In this document: piece after piece, positions 8,979-18,653 of the stretch | Layout: each line of letters begins with the position of its first letter | Position numbering within the stretch: the stretch's first letter is position 1 | DNA from: Anaerolinea thermolimosa | Lineage (GTDB): Bacteria; Chloroflexota; Anaerolineae; Anaerolineales; Anaerolineaceae | Assembly (NCBI RefSeq): GCF_001050195.2 | Contig: NZ_DF967965.1 | Location: forward strand, 3,134,213 to 3,173,671 | Length of the DNA: 39,459 bases | Direction: 5' to 3' | Translations under genes and position numbers: made by a program | The notes under the pieces: model-generated | What the model saw: only the letters and a program-made list of their open reading frames with translations | Databases searched by the model: none | What the model was told of the DNA's origin: nothing

Positions 8979-9761
8979 TCAGGTGATTTTCTCATACCTC
9001 TGGCGTACCACCTCGAACAATAAAATCCCTGCCGCCACCCCGGCATTGAGCGATTCACTCTTTCCGGGCATGGGAATGGTGATCAGGCCATCGGCCAGGG
9101 CGCGCGCCTGAACACTCGCCCCCTCGGCTTCGCCCCCAATCACCAGCGCCACTGGCACGGTAAGATCAACCCGCCAGCAGGGCATTCCCTCACCCGACTC
9201 AGCCACATACATCCGGCATGACGGTTTAAGCGCAGCGGCAATCTGCTCCCAATCTGCCTGCACCACAGGCAAGCGGAAGTGCGCCCCCATACCGGCGCGC
9301 ACCACTTTTGGGGCAAAGGCGTCGGTGGTTCCCGGAGGCAGTAAAACCCCCTGCACACCCGCCGCCGCCGCACTGCGCAGCAGGGTGCCCAGGTTGCCTG
9401 GGTCGCGTATACCGTCAGCGACGACCGCAAAGTTCAACCCTTCTGGCAGAGGGTCATGGCGCCGGGCCAGCACCCCCAGCACACCCTGGGGGGTCTGAGT
9501 ATCGGCCAGAGACTGGAACAGCGGAAGAGCCACCTCTTCCACATCGACACCACGGTTGCGGGCCTCAGCCAGCAGTGCCGTCGCCCGGGGCGAGAGCTCC
9601 CCGGCATACAGAAGCAAGCGCACCTCCCATCCTGAAGCCAGCGCTTCTTCCAGCAGGCGCACTCCTTCCACCACGAATGCGCCCTGCTCTTCACGGTCTT
9701 TTCGTCGGGCGATCAGGGCCCGCACATACTGAACCCGGGGATTTTGCGCCGAAGTAATCAT
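8979..9761 (-). CDS. SpoU/TrmH-family RNA 2'-O-methyltransferase, copy 1
   Basis: This enzyme of about 260 residues is predicted to methylate a ribose 2'-OH in rRNA or tRNA with S-adenosylmethionine. An N-terminal substrate-binding domain (about residues 1-95) precedes the SPOUT domain. All three knot motifs are present: DGIRDPGNLGTLLRSA near 116-131, ALVIGGEAEGAS near 205-216, and IPMPGKSESLNAGVAAGI near 229-246. The exact target cannot be told from sequence. An upstream ATG at 9776 directly abuts AAAGGAG. The ATG at 9761, nine bases after GAGG, begins MITSAQNPRVQ, the usual family start. It follows rplT beyond a terminator. A TACAAT box at 9785-9790 could give it its own promoter. Confidence 0.9.
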   Translation of the reverse strand: MITSAQNPRVQYVRALIARRKDREEQGAFVVEGVRLLEEALASGWEVRLLLYAGELSPRATALLAEARNRGVDVEEVALPLFQSLADTQTPQGVLGVLARRHDPLPEGLNFAVVADGIRDPGNLGTLLRSAAAAGVQGVLLPPGTTDAFAPKVVRAGMGAHFRLPVVQADWEQIAAALKPSCRMYVAESGEGMPCWRVDLTVPVALVIGGEAEGASVQARALADGLITIPMPGKSESLNAGVAAGILLFEVVRQRYEKIT

Positions 9762-9826
9762 GCCAGAAAACCTCATCTCCTTTGATTGTACTCAAATCGC
9801 GGGGGGTGGAATATCACGATCACGTC

Positions 9827-9857
9827 AAAAAAAACAACCCCCGTGATGCGGGGGTTG
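9827..9857 (-). terminator. Intrinsic terminator after rplT copy 1
   Basis: On the minus strand CAACCCCCG and CGGGGGTTG form a 9-bp stem with a five-base loop followed by eight T. It lies 30 bases after the rplT stop and separates rplT from the methyltransferase. Confidence 0.92.
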
Positions 9858-9886
9858 AATGGAGGGTTCGCTGCCTGGGTTATGAC

Positions 9887-10237
9887 TCAGGCGGCTTTGG
9901 CTTTGGCAACCACCGCGGCAAATGCCTGCGGATCGCGCACAGCCAGATCGGCAAGAACCTTGCGGTTGAGGGCAATACCGGCGACCTTCATGCCGTTCAC
10001 CAACCGGCTGTAAGTAGTGCCATTGAGGCGCGCCGCCGCGTTGATACGCGTAATCCACAGCTTGCGCAGATCGCGCTTGCGGGTGCGGCGGTCTCGGAAG
10101 GCATACCACAGGCTCTTGAGCATCGCCTCATTGGCGCGGCGGAACAGGCGATGCCGCGTGCCGAAATAGCCCTGAGTCATCTTCAAGATTTTTTTGTGAC
10201 GCAGGTGGCCCTTCGGGCCTCCTTTAACTCGTGCCAT
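9887..10237 (-). CDS. rplT: 50S ribosomal protein bL20, copy 1
   Basis: bL20 is an early assembly protein of the 50S subunit that binds 23S rRNA. The 116-residue sequence starts [19 protein letters not shown]. It carries the conserved [20 protein letters not shown] core and the [18 protein letters not shown] helix. The length is normal for the family. AAAGGAG lies six bases before the ATG. This copy arose with the 1514-bp duplication. It is no longer next to rpmI; a truncated DUF711 piece lies upstream, and a complete terminator follows the other rplT copy. Its expression therefore depends on read-through or on a promoter inside the duplicate. Confidence 0.95.
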   Translation of the reverse strand: MARVKGGPKGHLRHKKILKMTQGYFGTRHRLFRRANEAMLKSLWYAFRDRRTRKRDLRKLWITRINAAARLNGTTYSRLVNGMKVAGIALNRKVLADLAVRDPQAFAAVVAKAKAA

Positions 10238-10293
10238 GTCTTACTCCTTTGCGTACCCCTGGGCGTCGGTTTAAAACCCGTTGCAAACACCCA

Positions 10294-10440
10294 ACTGGCA
10301 AGGCGGGTGGTCTGCACCTCGATCCCGGCCTGATCGAAAAGACGGCGCCCTTCTCCGGCCAGTTGAGAAAGCGTATCGAGCGCAGAATACGAATACGGTG
10401 AGCGTGGATCAAAGAAACAGGTGATCGAACGAATTTTCAT
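10294..10440 (-). pseudogene. Truncated 5' end of DUF711
   Basis: The first 49 codons and the ribosome binding site of DUF711 are present, then the sequence jumps into the spacer upstream of rplT. The frame runs on for 36 unrelated codons into the rplT coding region and stops at 10183. The product would lack nearly the whole domain, so it should be non-functional, though its translation might reach into the rplT start region. Confidence 0.88.
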
Positions 10441-10492
10441 GGGTAGATCCTTTCAACAAATACAGCCAGAAACCCCTCCCGCGTTGGAGAGC

Positions 10493-11275
10493 TCAGGTGA
10501 TTTTCTCATACCTCTGGCGTACCACCTCGAACAATAAAATCCCTGCCGCCACCCCGGCATTGAGCGATTCACTCTTTCCGGGCATGGGAATGGTGATCAG
10601 GCCATCGGCCAGGGCGCGCGCCTGAACACTCGCCCCCTCGGCTTCGCCCCCAATCACCAGCGCCACTGGCACGGTAAGATCAACCCGCCAGCAGGGCATT
10701 CCCTCACCCGACTCAGCCACATACATCCGGCATGACGGTTTAAGCGCAGCGGCAATCTGCTCCCAATCTGCCTGCACCACAGGCAAGCGGAAGTGCGCCC
10801 CCATACCGGCGCGCACCACTTTTGGGGCAAAGGCGTCGGTGGTTCCCGGAGGCAGTAAAACCCCCTGCACACCCGCCGCCGCCGCACTGCGCAGCAGGGT
10901 GCCCAGGTTGCCTGGGTCGCGTATACCGTCAGCGACGACCGCAAAGTTCAACCCTTCTGGCAGAGGGTCATGGCGCCGGGCCAGCACCCCCAGCACACCC
11001 TGGGGGGTCTGAGTATCGGCCAGAGACTGGAACAGCGGAAGAGCCACCTCTTCCACATCGACACCACGGTTGCGGGCCTCAGCCAGCAGTGCCGTCGCCC
11101 GGGGCGAGAGCTCCCCGGCATACAGAAGCAAGCGCACCTCCCATCCTGAAGCCAGCGCTTCTTCCAGCAGGCGCACTCCTTCCACCACGAATGCGCCCTG
11201 CTCTTCACGGTCTTTTCGTCGGGCGATCAGGGCCCGCACATACTGAACCCGGGGATTTTGCGCCGAAGTAATCAT
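10493..11275 (-). CDS. SpoU/TrmH-family RNA 2'-O-methyltransferase, copy 2
   Basis: This gene is identical in protein sequence to 8979-9761, with all three SPOUT knot motifs intact. Here the gene follows the rplT copy that remains linked to rpmI. It is followed by the truncated DUF711 piece. Both copies should be functional if the duplication is genuine. Confidence 0.9.
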   Translation of the reverse strand: MITSAQNPRVQYVRALIARRKDREEQGAFVVEGVRLLEEALASGWEVRLLLYAGELSPRATALLAEARNRGVDVEEVALPLFQSLADTQTPQGVLGVLARRHDPLPEGLNFAVVADGIRDPGNLGTLLRSAAAAGVQGVLLPPGTTDAFAPKVVRAGMGAHFRLPVVQADWEQIAAALKPSCRMYVAESGEGMPCWRVDLTVPVALVIGGEAEGASVQARALADGLITIPMPGKSESLNAGVAAGILLFEVVRQRYEKIT

Positions 11276-11340
11276 GCCAGAAAACCTCATCTCCTTTGAT
11301 TGTACTCAAATCGCGGGGGGTGGAATATCACGATCACGTC

Positions 11341-11371
11341 AAAAAAAACAACCCCCGTGATGCGGGGGTTG
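11341..11371 (-). terminator. Intrinsic terminator after rplT copy 2
   Basis: This is an exact copy of the 9-bp stem and eight-T terminator at 9827-9857. It should end most transcripts that start at the rpmI promoter. Confidence 0.92.
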
Positions 11372-11400
11372 AATGGAGGGTTCGCTGCCTGGGTTATGAC

Positions 11401-11751
11401 TCAGGCGGCTTTGGCTTTGGCAACCACCGCGGCAAATGCCTGCGGATCGCGCACAGCCAGATCGGCAAGAACCTTGCGGTTGAGGGCAATACCGGCGACC
11501 TTCATGCCGTTCACCAACCGGCTGTAAGTAGTGCCATTGAGGCGCGCCGCCGCGTTGATACGCGTAATCCACAGCTTGCGCAGATCGCGCTTGCGGGTGC
11601 GGCGGTCTCGGAAGGCATACCACAGGCTCTTGAGCATCGCCTCATTGGCGCGGCGGAACAGGCGATGCCGCGTGCCGAAATAGCCCTGAGTCATCTTCAA
11701 GATTTTTTTGTGACGCAGGTGGCCCTTCGGGCCTCCTTTAACTCGTGCCAT
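11401..11751 (-). CDS. rplT: 50S ribosomal protein bL20, copy 2
   Basis: The protein is identical to the other 116-residue bL20. This copy sits 83 bases downstream of rpmI on the same strand, the order found in most bacteria, so it is the one expressed from the rpmI promoter. AAAGGAG precedes the ATG by six bases. No clear L20-binding leader structure that mimics 23S rRNA was recognised in the 83-base spacer. Confidence 0.96.
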   Translation of the reverse strand: MARVKGGPKGHLRHKKILKMTQGYFGTRHRLFRRANEAMLKSLWYAFRDRRTRKRDLRKLWITRINAAARLNGTTYSRLVNGMKVAGIALNRKVLADLAVRDPQAFAAVVAKAKAA

Positions 11752-11834
11752 GTCTTACTCCTTTGCGTACCCCTGGGCGTCGGTTTAAAACCCGTTGCAA
11801 ACACCCAACGGCCGCTCCCAAAAGAATGAATGGA

Positions 11835-12071
11835 TCAGCTGTTCTTCTTCAGATAGGGGGCCAGGCGCTCGACGCGTTTGACAATCCCCTCACCCTGGAC
11901 GGGCAGCATCTCAGTGAACAGGGCTTTGGTGCGTTTGGAGGTGCGGCGGCGCAGATGGCTCTTCCCGCCCTTGGTTCGCACCAGTACCCCCGACCCCGTC
12001 AGGCGGAACCGCTTGGAGGTTGCCTTGTGGGTCTTCATCTTGATTTTTCCGGCTTTAGCTTTGCGTGGCAC
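11835..12071 (-). CDS. rpmI: 50S ribosomal protein bL35
   Basis: bL35 is a small basic protein of the 50S subunit. The 78-residue product contains KMKTHKATSKRFRLTGSG near the N-terminus and GGKSHLRRRTSKRTK, both typical of the family. The open frame extends to 12137, but the GTG at 12071 has GAGGAG seven bases upstream and begins VPRKAKAGKIKMKTHK, so it is chosen. That gives a slightly longer N-terminus than the usual 65 residues. infC, which normally precedes rpmI, is absent; the next gene is the divergent gltB. A promoter directly upstream explains expression without infC. Confidence 0.95.
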   Translation of the reverse strand: MPRKAKAGKIKMKTHKATSKRFRLTGSGVLVRTKGGKSHLRRRTSKRTKALFTEMLPVQGEGIVKRVERLAPYLKKNS

Positions 12072-12116
12072 AGCGATACTCCTCTTTCTGTAAAACTTCT
12101 GCTCGCGCGAAGGCGG

Positions 12117-12125
12117 ATTATACCA
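12117..12125 (-). promoter_or_regulatory. Extended -10 promoter of rpmI-rplT
   Basis: On the minus strand TGGTATAAT lies about 46 bases before the rpmI GTG start, predicting a leader of about 40 bases. No good -35 box is seen, as with the tRNA-Ser promoter. Confidence 0.65.
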
Positions 12126-12201
12126 TAAAAACCGCAAATTTCCTTAAAAAACTGCCCCGGGTAGGGGGAGGAATTTCTGGAATTTCAGGAAAATTACCCC
12201 C

Positions 12202-12227
12202 TTGACAAATCTATTTTGTGCTATAAT
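12202..12227 (+). promoter_or_regulatory. Promoter of gltBD
   Basis: A perfect TTGACA (12202-12207) and a perfect TATAAT (12222-12227) are separated by only 14 bases, shorter than the usual 16-18. TG precedes the -10 box in the extended position (TGCTATAAT), so the -10 element may work largely by itself. It predicts a start near 12234. Confidence 0.65.
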
Positions 12228-12233
12228 CGGCCA

Positions 12234-12441
12234 ATTATATCCACGAAACAGTCGTGATGATGGCTGGTCTTCAGATACACCTCTCCTTTCTTCATTGCCG
12301 AACGCAGCGGGTTCCCCTGCCGTCTGTAACGCGATTCTAATCTGCATAGACCATCATTCCCCGCCATGGCCGGTTGTTTTAACGTACCTTAAGCCGTCCC
12401 ATATCTTCGTTTATTAACTCTTCGCCAGAGGAGAAGAAACC
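12234..12441 (+). other. Long 5' leader of gltB without assigned element
   Basis: About 208 bases separate the predicted start site from the gltB ATG. No glutamine riboswitch consensus, T-box or clear terminator-antiterminator pair was recognised. A short frame starting ATGATG at 12257 would encode about 27 residues but has no ribosome binding site. GAGGAG stands before the gltB start. The length suggests regulation, but I cannot name a mechanism. Confidence 0.4.
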
Positions 12442-15400
12442 ATGTCAAAAGAAAGTGATCCTTTCCAGAGAGGGCTCCCACCCGAACGCCAGGGTCTCTA
12501 TGATCCGCAGTTTGAACACGATGCCTGCGGCACTGGCTTTGTGGTCAACATTAAAGGTGTCCCCTCTCACGATATCGTGGAACAGGCTCTGATCATCCTT
12601 GAAAACCTGTTCCATCGTGGTGCCTGCGGTTGCGAGCCAGATACCGGTGACGGTGCCGGCATGCTGGTGCAAATGCCGCACGAGTTCCTGCGCCGGGAAT
12701 GCTCCCGCCTTGGGATTGACCTGCCCGGCCCCCGATATTACGCCGCAGGGAATCTCTTCATGCCGCGAGATGATGCCCTGCGGCGCGAGTTTGAACGGCG
12801 CTTTGAGCAAATCGCGGCTGAAGAGGGTCAGCGGGTGCTCGGCTGGCGCACCGTGCCCACCGATGGCAGTGCCCTCGGCCCCACCGCCCGCGCCGCCGAA
12901 CCGGTGGTACGGCAGGTCTTCATCAAGCGCAACCCGCTGATCAAAGACCGCATGTCCTTCGAGCGCAAGCTCTACGTCATCCGCAAGCGCGCCGAACAGG
13001 CCATCCGCTACAGCGGCATCGAGGGAGGGAAGTCCTTCTACGTGTGCAGTCTCTCCTTCAAGACCCTCGTCTACAAGGGAATGCTCACCTCCAAACAGGT
13101 ACGCGGTTACTACCCCGACCTTTCTGACCCGGCGCTCGAAAGTGCCCTGGCCATGGTGCATTCCCGCTTCAGCACCAACACTTTTCCCTCCTGGGATCGC
13201 GCACATCCCTACCGCTACCTGGCCCATAACGGCGAAATCAACACCCTGCGCGGCAACATTAACTGGCTGCACGCCGAGCAGACTCGCTTCCAATCCGCCC
13301 TTTTCGGCAACGACCTGCCCAAAATTCTCCCGGTCATCAATCCCGATGGTTCTGATTCGGGCATGTTCGACAACGTACTCGAATTGCTCGTCCTGGCCGG
13401 GCGCTCCCTGCCGCACGCCATCATGATGATGATCCCCGAACCGTGGTCCAAACACGAAAACATGAGCGAGGAGAAGCGCGCCTTCTACGAATATCACAGC
13501 ACCCTGATGGAACCCTGGGACGGCCCGGCCTCTATGGTCTTTACGGATGGCGTGGGCATCGGGGCCACCCTGGACCGCAACGGCCTGCGCCCTTCCCGTT
13601 ATTACGTCACCAGCGACGACCGCGTAATTCTGGCTTCAGAAGTGGGCGTGCTGGATATTCCCCCCGAAATGATCGTGAAAAAAGGCCGCCTGGAACCGGG
13701 CCGCATGTTGTGGATTGACACCGAAGAAGGACGCATTGTAAGCGACGAGGAGATTAAACACACCATCGCCTCTGCCCGTCCCTACCGAAAGTGGCTCAAC
13801 GAGTTCATGGTCACCCTCGAAGACTTACCCGACCCTCCCGTGCCCCCGCTGGGAGGCATCGGTAAAGATCTGACCGGCCCCGACCGCGAACAAAAATTAC
13901 ACCAGTATCAGCAGAGTTTTGGCTACACTTTTGAGGATTTGCGTGTCATCCTCACCCCCATGGCCAGAGACGGCATTGAACCGGTTGGCTCGATGGGAAA
14001 CGACACCCCCCTGGCCGTGCTTTCTAACCGTCCACAGCTCCTTTACAACTACTTCAAACAACTCTTCGCTCAGGTCACCAACCCCCCCATCGACGCCATC
14101 CGCGAGGAAATCGTCACTGCCACCGAAGTCATGATCGGCTCTGAGCAGAACCTGCTCGAACCCCGCCCCGAAAACTGCCGCCAGATCAAGCTTAAAACCC
14201 CCATTCTCACCAACGAAGAACTGGAAAAACTGCGTCATCTCAACCGGCTTTACTTCCGTACCGTGACCCTGCCGATTCTCTTCAACCCTGCCGAAAACGG
14301 GGCCGGCATGGAACGCGCCCTCGAAGCACTTTTTGAGCGGGTTGACCAGATCATCGCCCAGGATGAGGCGAACATCATCATCCTCTCTGATCGCGGCATC
14401 GACGAAGAACATGCCCCCATTCCAGCCCTGCTGGCCGTCTCGGGGTTGCATCATCATCTGATTCGCCAGGGCACGCGCACTCACATCGGCCTGGTGGTGG
14501 AATCGGGCGAACCCAGAGAAGTGCACCACTTCGCCGCCCTGCTGGGGTACGGAGCGGTGGCCATCAACCCTTACCTGGCCTACGCCACCATCGAAGCCAT
14601 GATTCAACAGGGCCTGCTCACCGGCATCAGCTACGAACAGGCCGCTAAAAACTACACCAAAGCAGTGGTTAAAGGCGTGGTCAAGGTGATCTCCAAGATG
14701 GGCATCTCCACCATTCAAAGCTACTGTGGTGCGCAAATTTTCGAAGCCGTGGGGCTCAGCCAGGCCTTTGTTGATAAATACTTCACCTGGACGCCCACGC
14801 GCGTCGGCGGGGTGGGCATCGAAGTCATCTCACAGGAAGCCGCCATGCGCCATGCCCATGCTTTTGCAAAACGCTCGCTCAACGGCCACACCCTGCCGGT
14901 TGGCGGGCAGTACCAGTGGCGCGAAGATGGCGAACACCACCTTTTCAACCCCGAAACCGTCTACAAATTACAGCAGGCCTGCCGCAACAACGATTATCGC
15001 CTGTACCAGGAATATGCCCGGCTGATCAACGATCAATCAGAACGCCTGGCCACCCTGCGCGGTCTGCTGGATTTTAAATTCGCCGCAGAACCCATTCCGC
15101 TGGATGAAGTCGAGCCGGTGGAATCCATCGTTCGGCGCTTCAAAACCGGGGCCATGTCCTACGGGTCGATCAGCAAAGAAGCCCACGAGGCTCTGGCCAT
15201 CGCCATGAACCGCATCGGCGGTAAGAGCAACACCGGCGAAGGCGGAGAAGACCCCGCCCGCTACTTCCCCGACCCCGGCGGCGACTCGCGCAACAGCGCC
15301 ATCAAACAGGTAGCCTCGGCACGCTTTGGCGTGACCAGCAATTACCTCATCCATGCGCGCGAGTTACAGATCAAGATGGCCCAGGGTGCCAAACCCGGTG

Positions 15401-17094
15401 AAGGCGGGCAACTCCCCGGGCGCAAGGTCTATCCGTGGATCGCTCGTGTCCGCCACTCCACCCCCGGGGTAGGGCTCATCTCACCACCGCCCCACCACGA
15501 TATTTACTCCATCGAAGACCTGGCCCAGCTCATCCACGACCTGAAGAACGCCAACCCCGAGGCACGCATCAACGTCAAACTTGTCTCTGAAGTGGGGGTG
15601 GGTACGGTGGCCGCAGGGGTGGCTAAAGCCCACGCCGACGTGGTACTCATCAGCGGCCACGATGGCGGCACAGGGGCCTCTCCGCAGACCAGTATTAAAC
15701 ATGCCGGGCTTCCATGGGAACTCGGTCTGGCCGAAACCCATCAGACTCTGGTGCTGAACAACCTTCGCAGTCGCATTGTGGTAGAAACCGATGGCCAGCT
15801 CAAGACCGGACGTGACGTAGCCATCGCCGCCCTCCTGGGGGCCGAAGAGTTTGGCTTTGCTACCGCCCCGCTCGTCGTGCTCGGTTGTGTAATGATGCGC
15901 GTTTGCCATCTGGATACCTGCCCCACCGGCATCGCCACCCAGAACCCCGAACTGCGTAAAAACTTTAAGGGTGACCCTGCCCATGTGGTGAATTTTATGT
16001 ATTTTGTGGCCCAGGAACTGCGTGAGATCATGGCCAAACTGGGCTTCCGCACAGTCGATGAAATGGTCGGGCGCACCGACCGCCTCGAACCCCGCCGGGC
16101 CATTCAGCACTGGAAAGCCAGATACCTCGACCTTTCACCTCTGCTTTACCAGCCTGAGGTGCCCGCCGATGTGGGCCGCCATTGTATGATCGCTCAGGAT
16201 CACGGGCTGGAAAACACCCTCGACCGAAAAGTGCTCCTGGAGCTGTGTAAGCCAGCCATCGAACGGGGTGAACGCGTCACCGCTGAACTGTCCATCCGCA
16301 ACATCCATCGCACGGTGGGCACTCAGGTGGGCAGCGCCGTCACCCGCCGCTGGGGGCCAGAGGGCCTGCCTGAGGATACCATTCATCTGCACTTCCGCGG
16401 TTCAGCCGGGCAGAGCTTTGGCGCTTTCATTCCCCGCGGTATCACCCTGGTGCTGGAAGGCGACTCGAACGATTACATCGGCAAGGGGCTTTCGGGCGGG
16501 AAGATCATCGTCTACCCGCCGGAAGGCTCCACCTTTGCCCCCGAGGAGAACATCATCATCGGCAATGTGGCTTTCTATGGGGCCACCAGCGGAGAGGCTT
16601 ACATCCGGGGCATGGCCGGAGAACGCTTCTGCGTGCGCAACAGCGGTATGCGGGCAGTCGTCGAAGGCGTGGGCGATCATGGCTGTGAATACATGACCGG
16701 CGGGCGGGTAGTGGTACTGGGCAGCACCGGGCGCAACTTCGCCGCGGGTATGTCGGGTGGCATTGCCTACGTCATTGATTGGGATGGCAACTTCGCCAGT
16801 CGGTGCAACCGCGAGATGGTTGACCTGGAACGCCTTGAATGCCCTGAAGAGATCGCTGAGGTTCGCGCTATGGTTGAAACCCACGCCGAGTTAACCGGCA
16901 GCCTTCTGGCTTACCGCATCCTCGCCACATGGCATGACGTGGTGCCCCGCTTTGTTAAGGTGTTCCCCCGCGATTACAAACGCATGTTGCAGGCATTGCA
17001 CGACGTCGAATCCGAAGGGCTGAGCGGTGACGAGGCCATCATGGCGGCTTTCGAGATCAACAGTCGCGACCTGGTGCGCGTGAGCGGCAACTGA
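12442..17094 (+). CDS. gltB: Glutamate synthase large subunit
   Basis: GltB takes the amide nitrogen of glutamine and transfers it to 2-oxoglutarate, giving two glutamates; electrons come from NADPH through GltD. The 1550-residue protein has an N-terminal class II amidotransferase domain with the catalytic Cys29 in HDACGTGF, exposed after removal of a propeptide. A central linker domain follows, then the FMN and 2-oxoglutarate barrel with [17 protein letters not shown] near residue 904. The 3Fe-4S ligands are Cys1149, Cys1155 and Cys1160. The C-terminal GXGXG helix carries repeated GGRVVVLG-like turns. The length is normal. GAGGAG precedes the ATG. It is followed at once by gltD. Confidence 0.98.
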   Translation: MSKESDPFQRGLPPERQGLYDPQFEHDACGTGFVVNIKGVPSHDIVEQALIILENLFHRGACGCEPDTGDGAGMLVQMPHEFLRRECSRLGIDLPGPRYYAAGNLFMPRDDALRREFERRFEQIAAEEGQRVLGWRTVPTDGSALGPTARAAEPVVRQVFIKRNPLIKDRMSFERKLYVIRKRAEQAIRYSGIEGGKSFYVCSLSFKTLVYKGMLTSKQVRGYYPDLSDPALESALAMVHSRFSTNTFPSWDRAHPYRYLAHNGEINTLRGNINWLHAEQTRFQSALFGNDLPKILPVINPDGSDSGMFDNVLELLVLAGRSLPHAIMMMIPEPWSKHENMSEEKRAFYEYHSTLMEPWDGPASMVFTDGVGIGATLDRNGLRPSRYYVTSDDRVILASEVGVLDIPPEMIVKKGRLEPGRMLWIDTEEGRIVSDEEIKHTIASARPYRKWLNEFMVTLEDLPDPPVPPLGGIGKDLTGPDREQKLHQYQQSFGYTFEDLRVILTPMARDGIEPVGSMGNDTPLAVLSNRPQLLYNYFKQLFAQVTNPPIDAIREEIVTATEVMIGSEQNLLEPRPENCRQIKLKTPILTNEELEKLRHLNRLYFRTVTLPILFNPAENGAGMERALEALFERVDQIIAQDEANIIILSDRGIDEEHAPIPALLAVSGLHHHLIRQGTRTHIGLVVESGEPREVHHFAALLGYGAVAINPYLAYATIEAMIQQGLLTGISYEQAAKNYTKAVVKGVVKVISKMGISTIQSYCGAQIFEAVGLSQAFVDKYFTWTPTRVGGVGIEVISQEAAMRHAHAFAKRSLNGHTLPVGGQYQWREDGEHHLFNPETVYKLQQACRNNDYRLYQEYARLINDQSERLATLRGLLDFKFAAEPIPLDEVEPVESIVRRFKTGAMSYGSISKEAHEALAIAMNRIGGKSNTGEGGEDPARYFPDPGGDSRNSAIKQVASARFGVTSNYLIHARELQIKMAQGAKPGEGGQLPGRKVYPWIARVRHSTPGVGLISPPPHHDIYSIEDLAQLIHDLKNANPEARINVKLVSEVGVGTVAAGVAKAHADVVLISGHDGGTGASPQTSIKHAGLPWELGLAETHQTLVLNNLRSRIVVETDGQLKTGRDVAIAALLGAEEFGFATAPLVVLGCVMMRVCHLDTCPTGIATQNPELRKNFKGDPAHVVNFMYFVAQELREIMAKLGFRTVDEMVGRTDRLEPRRAIQHWKARYLDLSPLLYQPEVPADVGRHCMIAQDHGLENTLDRKVLLELCKPAIERGERVTAELSIRNIHRTVGTQVGSAVTRRWGPEGLPEDTIHLHFRGSAGQSFGAFIPRGITLVLEGDSNDYIGKGLSGGKIIVYPPEGSTFAPEENIIIGNVAFYGATSGEAYIRGMAGERFCVRNSGMRAVVEGVGDHGCEYMTGGRVVVLGSTGRNFAAGMSGGIAYVIDWDGNFASRCNREMVDLERLECPEEIAEVRAMVETHAELTGSLLAYRILATWHDVVPRFVKVFPRDYKRMLQALHDVESEGLSGDEAIMAAFEINSRDLVRVSGN

Positions 17095-17108
17095 TGGGAG
17101 GTGGAACG

Positions 17109-18602
17109 ATGGGAAAACCAACCGGATTTATGGAATATCAACGAGAAATTCCCGGCGACCTGCCGCCGCATGAACGGATTCTGCACTGGAAAGAGTTTCA
17201 CCGCCCCTTCCCGGAGGAAAAATTACGCCAGCAGGGAGCCCGGTGCATGGATTGCGGCATTCCCTTTTGCCACACAGGGAAATTGCTCAACGGCATGGCC
17301 GCCGGCTGTCCGATTAACAACCTCATCCCCGAGTGGAATGATCTGGTTTACCGCGGCCTGTGGAAGCAGGCACTGGAACGTCTGCTGAAAACCAACAACT
17401 TTCCTGAATTCACCGGACGGGTGTGCCCGGCGCCCTGTGAGGGGTCGTGCACGCTGGGGATCAACGCCCCCCCGGTGACGATTAAGAACATCGAACTCGC
17501 CATCATCGAGAAAGGCTTTGAAGAAGGCTGGATCACCCCTCAGCCACCCCCCGTACGCACCGGAAAGCGGGTGGCCGTGGTGGGTTCGGGGCCATCGGGC
17601 CTGGCCTGTGCCGATTTACTCAACCGCGCCGGGCACACGGTGACCGTCTTCGAGCGCGCCGACCGCATCGGCGGGTTATTGATGTATGGCATCCCCAACA
17701 TGAAGCTCGACAAACAGGTTGTCCAGCGGCGCATCGACCTGATGGCCGCCGAAGGGGTCACCTTCATCACCCGCACCGAGGTAGGCAAAGACTACCCCGC
17801 TGAAAAACTGCTCACCGAGTTCGACGCCGTGGCGCTCTGCGGTGGGGCAACCAAACCGCGCGATTTACCCGTCGAGGGCCGCAACCTGAAGGGCATTCAC
17901 TTCGCCATGGAATTTCTCCACGCCAACACGCGCAACCTGCTGGGCGGTTCGCTGGAAGAGGAGAACACCCTCACCATCTCAGCGCGCGGCAAGGACGTGA
18001 TTGTGATTGGCGGCGGCGATACCGGCACCGACTGCGTGGGCACCGCCCTGCGGCATGGTTGCCGTAGCCTGACCCAGTTTGAAATTCTCGAGCGCCCACC
18101 CCTCGAACGCCAGCCCGATAACCCCTGGCCAGAGTGGCCCAAAGTCTTTAAGGTCGATTACGGACAGGAAGAAGCCATCGCCATGTTTGGGAGCGATCCC
18201 CGCGTTTACAGCATTCAGACCAAACGCTTCATCGGCGATGAACACGGGCACGTCCAGGCGCTGGAAACCGTCAACGTCGAGTGGGTGGCAGGAGCCAATG
18301 GGCGGCGTGCACCGCGAGAAATCCCCGGCACCGAGAAGATCTGGCCAGCGCAACTGGTCTTACTGGCGCTGGGCTTTCTGGGGCCAGAGGACCAGCTTCT
18401 GGCTCAGCTTGGGGTGGAACGCGATGAGCGCAGCAACGTGCGCGCCGCATCGGGAAAATACGCCACCAGCATTCCGGGGGTCTTCTCCGCCGGAGATATG
18501 CGCCGCGGGCAGAGCCTGGTGGTATGGGCCATTCATGAAGGGCGCGGCGCAGCCCGCGAAATCGACCGCTACCTGATGGGCGACAGCGAGATCACCGCCT
18601 GA
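17109..18602 (+). CDS. gltD: Glutamate synthase small subunit
   Basis: GltD oxidises NADPH on FAD and passes electrons through iron-sulfur clusters to GltB. The roughly 497-residue protein has N-terminal cysteine clusters for two 4Fe-4S centres ([19 protein letters not shown], then [10 protein letters not shown]). An FAD-binding [13 protein letters not shown] follows near residue 160, and the NADPH-binding [11 protein letters not shown] near 300. An ATG at 17094 overlaps the gltB stop. The ATG at 17109, seven bases after GGGAGG, gives the family-typical [13 protein letters not shown] start and is preferred. The 14-base gap to gltB indicates one operon. Confidence 0.97.
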   Translation: MGKPTGFMEYQREIPGDLPPHERILHWKEFHRPFPEEKLRQQGARCMDCGIPFCHTGKLLNGMAAGCPINNLIPEWNDLVYRGLWKQALERLLKTNNFPEFTGRVCPAPCEGSCTLGINAPPVTIKNIELAIIEKGFEEGWITPQPPPVRTGKRVAVVGSGPSGLACADLLNRAGHTVTVFERADRIGGLLMYGIPNMKLDKQVVQRRIDLMAAEGVTFITRTEVGKDYPAEKLLTEFDAVALCGGATKPRDLPVEGRNLKGIHFAMEFLHANTRNLLGGSLEEENTLTISARGKDVIVIGGGDTGTDCVGTALRHGCRSLTQFEILERPPLERQPDNPWPEWPKVFKVDYGQEEAIAMFGSDPRVYSIQTKRFIGDEHGHVQALETVNVEWVAGANGRRAPREIPGTEKIWPAQLVLLALGFLGPEDQLLAQLGVERDERSNVRAASGKYATSIPGVFSAGDMRRGQSLVVWAIHEGRGAAREIDRYLMGDSEITA

Positions 18603-18604
18603 AT

Positions 18605-18643
18605 CCTCTCCCCCGGGCAGCTCTGATCCCCCCGGGGGAGAGG
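18605..18643. terminator. Strong hairpin between convergent gltD and ABC exporter
   Basis: CCTCTCCCCCGGG and CCCGGGGGAGAGG form a perfect 13-bp stem with a 13-base loop. It begins three bases after the gltD stop. Neither strand has a good T tract after the stem, so it is a likely transcription barrier or 3'-end stabiliser rather than a classical intrinsic terminator. Confidence 0.6.
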
Positions 18644-18653
18644 AAAAATTCGA

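Larger units (their letters stand above)
8780..10293. repeat. 1514-bp tandem duplication, copy 1
   Basis: The segment is repeated head to tail at 10294-11807. It contains the 5' end of DUF711 (49 codons), the complete SpoU-type methyltransferase, the terminator, rplT and part of the rpmI-rplT spacer. Encoded proteins are identical in both copies, and I saw no nucleotide difference. Only AC is shared by the two parental ends at the junction. No transposase, inverted repeat or target duplication is present. Confidence 0.92.
10294..11807. repeat. 1514-bp tandem duplication, copy 2
   Basis: This is a second identical copy of 8780-10293. It begins inside DUF711 at codon 49 and ends in the rpmI-rplT spacer, so this copy keeps the original rpmI-rplT junction while copy 1 keeps the intact DUF711 gene. 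That arrangement is what a single tandem duplication event would leave. Confidence 0.92.

Noticed and set aside
8780-11807. Composite transposon or IS-driven duplication
   Set aside because: No transposase, terminal inverted repeat or target-site duplication; the junction shares only two bases.
12072-12137. 22-residue N-terminal extension of bL35
   Set aside because: It would begin upstream of the promoter-derived transcript start, and the GTG at 12071 has a good ribosome binding site.
12234-12441. Glutamine riboswitch or T-box in the gltB leader
   Set aside because: The conserved core sequences of these elements were not found on reading the leader.
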